Origin: Dyadobacter beijingensis DSM 21582 | Lineage (GTDB): Bacteria > Bacteroidota > Bacteroidia > Cytophagales > Spirosomataceae | Length of the DNA: 64,000 nt | Direction: 5' to 3' | Assembly: GCF_000382205.1 (NCBI RefSeq) | Contig: NZ_KB907788.1 | Span: forward strand, 496,001 to 560,000 | Part shown: piece after piece, positions 59,145 through 64,000 of the stretch | Position numbering within the stretch: position 1 is the first letter of the stretch | Layout: the number at the start of each line of letters is the position of its first letter | Translations under genes and position numbers: made by a program | The notes under the pieces: model-generated | What the model was told of the DNA's origin: nothing | The model's input: only the letters and a program-made list of their open reading frames with translations | Databases searched by the model: none

Positions 59145-61283
59145 ATGATGTACTTTAAAAACAACATTTCAAAAATCCTATCGACCGGCGCGCTCGCGGC
59201 CTGGGCACTCACTGTTTCCGCCCAGAATCCTGAACGCTACGCGCCCACGGCCGTGCCCGACCGCATCGTACTCAACGTAACGGCGGATCCGTCGACTTCG
59301 ATGGCGGTGAACTGGCGAACTTCCGAAGCCGCAACGGAAAGTTTCGCCGAAATTGCCGTCGCCGAGGCCGATCCGCGGTTTGTGTCAAAGGCGAAAAAGC
59401 TGAAAGCCAAAACCGAGAAGCTGGTTTGGGAAGATACGCCCACGGCCCATTACCATTCCGTTATTTTTGAAAACCTGCAACCGGGGACGAAATATGCCTA
59501 CCGCGTCGGCGGGGAGGCTGGGTGGAGCGAGTGGATACACTTCACGACGGCAGGCACCCGCGCTGACAGGCTTTCGTTCATCTACTATGGCGATGTGCAG
59601 GTGAATATCTCTTCGATGTGGTCGCGCGTGGCGCGTGAGGCGTATGCGAAGGCACCCGACGCGCGCCTGGCCATTTACGCGGGCGACCTGATCAACAAGG
59701 CCAACCGGGACGTGGAGTGGGGCGACTGGTTCCGCGGCGGCGGCTTCATTCATTCGATGATCCCCGCATTCCCGACGCCGGGCAACCACGACCATTTCGA
59801 GACACCGGAGGGTATCAATACGACATCGGTGTTCTGGCGGCCGCAATTTACATTACCCGAAAACGGCCCGAAAGGGCTGGAAGAGACTTGTTATTATGCA
59901 GATGTTCAGGGCGTAAGGTTCATTTCGTTAAACTCGGATCAGGTAGAGGTGTCGGAGCATTGGGCGCAGGCGCAGCGGCAATGGCTGGAAGGCATCCTGA
60001 AAAACAACCCGAACCCCTGGACGGTGGTTACTTTTCACCACCCGATTTTCTCCCCCAAAACCACCCGCGATAACCAGCGCATGCGGGAGACCTTCAAGCC
60101 GTTGTTCGACAAATATAAGGTCGATCTCGTGCTGCAAGGGCACGACCACACGTATGCGCGCGGCATGGCGAACATCCCGATGGCGGAAAAAGGGGCGCAG
60201 TCGGGGACGATGTACGTGGTTTCGGTAAGCGGCCCTAAAATGACCGACTCCAATGTAGAAAAGGCCGCCTGGATGGACCGCTCGGCCATATATACCCAGC
60301 TTTTCCATGTCGTCAATGTGGAAGGCGGGAAGCTTTCATTCGATACCTACACGGCTACCGGCGCGCTTTTCGACGCATTTGACCTGATTAAGCAACCCGG
60401 AAAGATCAACCGCATGGAAGAGCGTATGCAAGGCAATGCAGCAACGGAGTTCCCGGCGGAAATCGTCAAATTCAAAGCGCATAACGGAAATCCGCTTTTC
60501 AAGGGAACCGCCGATTCCAATACCTGGGATGAGAAGATCCGGGAGCGCGGCTACATTCTCCGTGAGGGCGGCAAGTATTATATGTGGTACACCGGCTATA
60601 CCAAAGCCACCGGCGACAGCATGAAATACCTCGGCCTGGCCACTTCCGATGACGGTTTGACCTGGAAACGTCACCCTAAGAATCCCATTCACAAGAGGTT
60701 GTGGGTAGAGGATATGTGCGTCGTGAAAGACGGCAGCACCTACTATATGTTCGCCGAGAGCAAGGATGATATCGCGCATTTGCTCACCTCCACCGACCGC
60801 ATTCACTGGAAGGACCGGGGCGCGATCGATATCCGCCTGAAAAACGGCTCGCCGATCAGCAAAGGGCCTTTCGGCACGCCGACGGTCTGGAAGGAAAAAG
60901 GCATTTGGTACCTCTTCTACGAACGCAACGACGCGGCCGTATGGCTCGCCACGAGCAAAGACCTCCAAAAATGGACGAATGTACAGGACGAGCCCGTACT
61001 CGACGCCGGGCCGGAGAAGTACGATGCATTCGCCGTCGCATTCAACAAGATTATTCAGTACAAAGGCTTGTATTACGCTTATTACCACGCCTCTGCATAC
61101 AAGGACTGGCGCGAGTGGACGATGAATGTGGCTGTATCGAAAGACCTCATTCACTGGAAAAAATATGAAGGTAACCCGATCGTCGGCAACGATTCTTCGA
61201 GCGGGTTCCCGGTGTTCGACGGCAAACAATACCGTTTTTACACCATGCATCCCGACGTGCGGGTGTATTTCCCGGAAAAATAG
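59145..61283 (+). CDS. Secreted fusion: purple-acid-phosphatase-like domain plus beta-propeller glycosidase-like domain
   Basis: About 712 residues from the ATG at 59145; the frame is open to 59028, but only the later starts (59145, 59148) give a signal peptide (ILSTGALAAWALTVSAQ). First an Fn3-like domain (TADPSTSMAVNWRTS), then a metallophosphoesterase with YYGDVQ, YAGDLINKAN, PGNHDHFETP, TFHHPIF and LQGHDHTYARG. From about residue 436 comes a five-bladed-propeller region with GH43/GH32-like repeats (YYMWYTGY, LATSDDGLTWKRHP, TYYMFAESKD, PTVWKEKGIWYLFYERND, YYAYYHASAYKDW). Such a fusion is unusual. Follows the lyase gene by 143 bp; ends at a terminator. Confidence 0.82.
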   Translation: MMYFKNNISKILSTGALAAWALTVSAQNPERYAPTAVPDRIVLNVTADPSTSMAVNWRTSEAATESFAEIAVAEADPRFVSKAKKLKAKTEKLVWEDTPTAHYHSVIFENLQPGTKYAYRVGGEAGWSEWIHFTTAGTRADRLSFIYYGDVQVNISSMWSRVAREAYAKAPDARLAIYAGDLINKANRDVEWGDWFRGGGFIHSMIPAFPTPGNHDHFETPEGINTTSVFWRPQFTLPENGPKGLEETCYYADVQGVRFISLNSDQVEVSEHWAQAQRQWLEGILKNNPNPWTVVTFHHPIFSPKTTRDNQRMRETFKPLFDKYKVDLVLQGHDHTYARGMANIPMAEKGAQSGTMYVVSVSGPKMTDSNVEKAAWMDRSAIYTQLFHVVNVEGGKLSFDTYTATGALFDAFDLIKQPGKINRMEERMQGNAATEFPAEIVKFKAHNGNPLFKGTADSNTWDEKIRERGYILREGGKYYMWYTGYTKATGDSMKYLGLATSDDGLTWKRHPKNPIHKRLWVEDMCVVKDGSTYYMFAESKDDIAHLLTSTDRIHWKDRGAIDIRLKNGSPISKGPFGTPTVWKEKGIWYLFYERNDAAVWLATSKDLQKWTNVQDEPVLDAGPEKYDAFAVAFNKIIQYKGLYYAYYHASAYKDWREWTMNVAVSKDLIHWKKYEGNPIVGNDSSSGFPVFDGKQYRFYTMHPDVRVYFPEK

Positions 61284-61305
61284 AAATGTCTCTCTATTGA
61301 TTCTT

Positions 61306-61347
61306 AAAGCATTGCGACCACCGATTTGGGGTTGCAATGCTTTTTTT
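61306..61347 (+). terminator. Rho-independent terminator
   Basis: AAAGCATTGC (61306-61315) pairs with GCAATGCTTT (61334-61343), extendable inward, followed by a run of T to 61347. It closes the lyase/phosphatase-glycosidase operon. Confidence 0.85.
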
Positions 61348-61445
61348 GTTTAAAAAATTAAAAAAAAATGTACGGATCGCCACGCTGGCGCTGCGCACGG
61401 GTGTCTCTGTTTTTGTACTTTGCTGCGTTTTAAATCAAATTGGTC

Positions 61446-62132
61446 ATGAAGAGACTCATTCCCACGATGTTAGTGATGGCAATGCTGGGCCTGGCCGTAT
61501 TGCATACCAGCTGCAATAAAGACAAAAACGAAGAGCCAGACCCCAAACCCGAGCCTGTGCGCCTCGACCGCGACACCGTTTCTTCGTGGCTGGCGAGGTC
61601 TTCCTTCTACATCACGGACGCGTGGCGGTTTTCGGGCAAAGATTCGGTGGATATGTTCAAGGCTGATACGCTGCTCAGGCTTTACGCCAATGCCGCTTTC
61701 CTGAATTTTTACATCGAAAAGGGTAATGGCCAGATCATGTTTCATGGCGGTGGAAGCCAGATCCCGAATACGGAGATACCTGGTAACGCATTGACTTTCA
61801 GTTTAAATATCCGGATTTTCCTGCCTACGGAAATGAGTTTGAAATGGAACGAGGAAATGGGCACGCTCGGCGTCGAGACGGCGCGGACAACCTCGTATTT
61901 CCCGATGATTGTCCCCGGGAAAAAAGGCTACCTCGATCCGGCGAGTTTCAACGTCAAAATGTCGATGGAGCAGGCCAAAAACGCGAAAATCAAACCCAGT
62001 ATACGGTTCATTTATGACGACGACGATCCGAAACTTGGTAAAGTAACCTACAAAATAACGATGAAACCGATGTACCAATACTACCGCGATCCCGGCCAGC
62101 AGGTCAGCGCGAAGTATGTGGTGTTTCCTTAA
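61446..62132 (+). CDS. Lipoprotein of unknown function, paralogue of the next gene
   Basis: 228 residues from the ATG at 61446. Lipobox LHTSC (Cys 23) followed by NKDKNEE, a charged tail that may mark surface export. A body of about 190 residues contains SSFYITDAWRFSGKDSVDMF, QIPNTEIPGNALTF and LKWNEEMG. These align with STYQIAEWYGVSGKDTTFM, EIPNTTFPGKKRTF and YYWNEKEN of the next protein, so the two genes arose by duplication. I do not recognise the family. Confidence 0.7.
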   Translation: MKRLIPTMLVMAMLGLAVLHTSCNKDKNEEPDPKPEPVRLDRDTVSSWLARSSFYITDAWRFSGKDSVDMFKADTLLRLYANAAFLNFYIEKGNGQIMFHGGGSQIPNTEIPGNALTFSLNIRIFLPTEMSLKWNEEMGTLGVETARTTSYFPMIVPGKKGYLDPASFNVKMSMEQAKNAKIKPSIRFIYDDDDPKLGKVTYKITMKPMYQYYRDPGQQVSAKYVVFP

Positions 62133-62153
62133 ATAATTGAAAATTTGTAATAT

Positions 62154-62780
62154 ATGAAGAGTTTGCTTGCCTGTGCCGTGATTTTGGCGATGTTGTTGGG
62201 GTGTAAAAAGGAAAAGGAACCGGTGGAAATCGTTGAGCCGGAGGTCGTGTTGACGAGGGAGGAGGTGATGACCGATTTGAAGGGAAGTACTTACCAGATT
62301 GCTGAATGGTATGGCGTTAGCGGCAAAGACACGACCTTCATGCAGAACGATCAGTTCTATGGAGCTGTGATGAAAAGCGTTTTTTTGCTTTTCGACGGCG
62401 ATCGGCGAGTGTACTACTACATTGGGAATGAAATACCTAATACGACTTTCCCGGGCAAGAAAAGGACTTTCGATGTGAATGTGTTCTATTTTCGACCGAT
62501 TGATCTAGGCTACTATTGGAATGAAAAAGAAAATAACATGCTCCTGGAATGGGAAAACCATTCCGATAATCTGCACATTATGCCGCGGGGTATAACGCTA
62601 CGATTGAATCAAAAAGGATATAAACGTGTGAAAACATATGCCCAGGGAGAGGCGGCAGGCACTTCGGGATACATGCGCTTTGATTATGACTACCAGGGAA
62701 AAACATATACAATGTTGTTGAGACAAATGTGGAACTATGGCGAAGCAATGCCAAAGCACAATCTATTCGTCGTTTTTTGA
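62154..62780 (+). CDS. Lipoprotein of unknown function, paralogue of the preceding gene
   Basis: 208 residues. Lipobox MLLGC (Cys 17) followed by KKEKEP. Shares with the previous protein the order SGKD...M, NT-x2-PG, and WNE blocks. Starts 21 bp after it, so they are co-transcribed. The end is 10 bp before the next lipoprotein start. Base composition is more AT-rich than upstream genes, which may point to faster evolution or acquisition. Confidence 0.7.
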   Translation: MKSLLACAVILAMLLGCKKEKEPVEIVEPEVVLTREEVMTDLKGSTYQIAEWYGVSGKDTTFMQNDQFYGAVMKSVFLLFDGDRRVYYYIGNEIPNTTFPGKKRTFDVNVFYFRPIDLGYYWNEKENNMLLEWENHSDNLHIMPRGITLRLNQKGYKRVKTYAQGEAAGTSGYMRFDYDYQGKTYTMLLRQMWNYGEAMPKHNLFVVF

Positions 62781-62790
62781 ACTTAGAATT

Positions 62791-63723
62791 ATGAAGGCCC
62801 TCGCTTTGATACTCGTTCTTGCCATGATGCTTTCCGGTTGCAACAACCTGAATGACCTGCGTCCTGTCGATCCGGGAACGGAGATACCCGAGATAGCGGT
62901 AAAAGTGGTCAAGGCCAAGTTCCCTAAAGCCGAGGAGCTGGTTTTTAAGCCGATCCTGGCGGATAAGATCTGGGAGGTAAAACTGAAATCCGATGCCGAA
63001 AGATATTCCTCATTGGTAGACTATGGAAAAATGTGGGAGACATTTAAAATATTGCCGAATGACATCCCGTCGCCGTTGCCGGAGATGGTCAACAGAAGTG
63101 CCTTCGGCGGAGGCAAACTCTCGGGGTACACCACTTCATACTACGCGACAACTACTCCTAATAAATTGATTTACAATTACAAAGGTGAGGATTATTCATT
63201 TGAATGGACAGGGTTAGGCGCAACGGGCGGCCCTGGGGCTGCTACATTTGATCCATCCATTTACAGGATTACGACCTATGAAGTCAATGATTTGCCTGTT
63301 TTTGTAAAAGATTCATTACAAAAAATTCCCAATCTTGAGTTTACGGTGGGCTACACCTGGGTGCGAATGGATGATTCCCGGAAATATTACGTCATGGGAC
63401 GTCAGAAGAATACCGACCGGATGGAAACCATTACTATGCTGTTCGACGACAATGGAAAACTCAGATGGAGCAGTCTGGCATTTTCGCACCCCGCTGCACC
63501 GAATAACTCAAATCTTGACTCTATACCCCCACCGATCACGGCGTATCTGGAAGGCATGCCCGAACTCGTAGGTTATGAATATGTTTGGAAAGTGGTCAAC
63601 AACGTGCAGGGCCTGACGAGCTATTATATCAAGGTGAGAAAAGGGATTACTTCGGAATGTGAAATATATTTTGATAAGGATTTCAATGTCATTAATAAAA
63701 AATTCTTTGTACGTGACATATAA
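62791..63723 (+). CDS. Lipoprotein with PepSY-like (putative beta-lactamase-inhibitor-like) segments
   Basis: 310 residues from the ATG at 62791; the frame runs back to 62737 but overlaps the previous gene. Lipobox MLSGC (Cys 17). Repeated patterns of the PepSY-like type: VVKAKFPKAEELVFKPIL with IWEVKLKSDAERYSSLVDY, and near the C-terminus ITAYLEGMPELVGYEYVWKV with YYIKVRKGITSECEIYFDKD. The middle is rich in Gly/Ser/Thr. Role unknown; such proteins sit in the periplasm or on the surface. Third gene of the lipoprotein set; an ECF sigma gene follows at 63775. Confidence 0.65.
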   Translation: MKALALILVLAMMLSGCNNLNDLRPVDPGTEIPEIAVKVVKAKFPKAEELVFKPILADKIWEVKLKSDAERYSSLVDYGKMWETFKILPNDIPSPLPEMVNRSAFGGGKLSGYTTSYYATTTPNKLIYNYKGEDYSFEWTGLGATGGPGAATFDPSIYRITTYEVNDLPVFVKDSLQKIPNLEFTVGYTWVRMDDSRKYYVMGRQKNTDRMETITMLFDDNGKLRWSSLAFSHPAAPNNSNLDSIPPPITAYLEGMPELVGYEYVWKVVNNVQGLTSYYIKVRKGITSECEIYFDKDFNVINKKFFVRDI

Positions 63724-63774
63724 AAAATAGGTTTTTACTAAGTTTAAACAAGTTCCTGAACCGCCGTTCCCCTG

Positions 63775-64000
63775 ATGAAATTCTTCCGTTCCAACAAATA
63801 CGATAGCCTCGCCAGCCTCGTGAAAGCCTGTCAGAAGCTGGACCCGAGGGCGCAGACCGTATTCTATGAACGGTACAAAGCCAGAATGACCGGTATCTGC
63901 CGGCGTTACGCCAAAACCGTGGCCGAAGCCGACGATATTTTTCAGGATGCGTTTGTGAAGATTTTTAACAATATCGGCAACCTGCAAGAGCCCGAGGCGG
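63775..64000 (+). CDS. ECF-type RNA polymerase sigma factor, N-terminal part (runs off window)
   Basis: 75 residues are visible from the ATG at 63775. Region 2 is recognisable: ACQKLDPRAQTVFYERYKAR, then ICRRYAKTVAEADDIFQDAF and VKIFNNIGNL. The rest, including region 4, is outside the window. It begins 51 bp after the third lipoprotein gene without an evident terminator, so transcription may continue from it. Confidence 0.9.
   Translation, partial: MKFFRSNKYDSLASLVKACQKLDPRAQTVFYERYKARMTGICRRYAKTVAEADDIFQDAFVKIFNNIGNLQEPEA

Overview
The window looks like a Bacteroidota chromosome, most probably order Cytophagales and close to Dyadobacter/Spirosomataceae. The evidence is two SusC/SusD outer-membrane pairs plus the end of a third SusD, ECF sigma/FecR regulation, lipoprotein signal peptides with SDDDN-type surface-export tails, several secreted TIM-barrel, Gfo/Idh and amidohydrolase enzymes with Tat-like leaders, TAnnTTTG-type -7 promoter boxes, and moderately GC-rich codon use. 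The genus is an inference from gene content. I saw no rRNA, tRNA, CRISPR array, prophage or transposase gene.

Layout. 1-2155: end of a SusD-like gene, a terminator, a secreted sialate-O-acetylesterase-type hydrolase and a secreted sugar isomerase-like protein. 2156-2726: a gene-free stretch with a large palindromic repeat. 2727-6373: a TonB receptor plus a DUF4374 lipoprotein, resembling the XusA/XusB xenosiderophore pair. 6497-11753: an AraC regulator, a small hypothetical, RsgA GTPase, a tiny membrane protein, a DUF4349 lipoprotein and a membrane protein with a putative cytoplasmic DNA-binding domain. 11937-19225: a SusC/SusD pair with a large secreted protein of unknown function. 19276-21660: a Crp/Fnr regulator, a perfect CRP-type palindrome, nitronate monooxygenase and an HD hydrolase. 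21730-29462: an ABC exporter ATPase, a permease/M1-peptidase fusion and an AraC gene, divergent from a LytS/LytTR two-component pair. 29535-30379: a hypothetical and an HxlR regulator flanked by two similar operator-like sites.

30570-43286 is the metabolic centrepiece. An ECF sigma factor, FecR anti-sigma factor, STN-type SusC and SusD precede an HpcH/HpaI aldolase, a GntP permease, a tartronate-semialdehyde-type reductase, a secreted mannonate-dehydratase-like protein and a D-glucarate-dehydratase-like enzyme. Together these could import an aldarate or aldarate-yielding glycan and convert it to pyruvate and glycerate. 43287-50323 holds a secreted TIM-barrel protein, a carboxylesterase, a phytanoyl-CoA-type dioxygenase divergent from an AraC gene, a small secreted hypothetical and a Gfo/Idh oxidoreductase.

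50383-55654 (minus strand) is a tight four-gene operon: a propeller/HEAT dehydrogenase-like protein lacking its family's usual cytochrome c, a HiPIP-type Fe-S lipoprotein, a tandem amidohydrolase with a degenerate N-terminal half, and a second amidohydrolase. Divergent from it are a heparinase II/III-like lyase and a purple-acid-phosphatase/beta-propeller-glycosidase fusion. The window ends with three lipoproteins (61446-63723), two of them paralogous and one with PepSY-like character, and the start of another ECF sigma factor.
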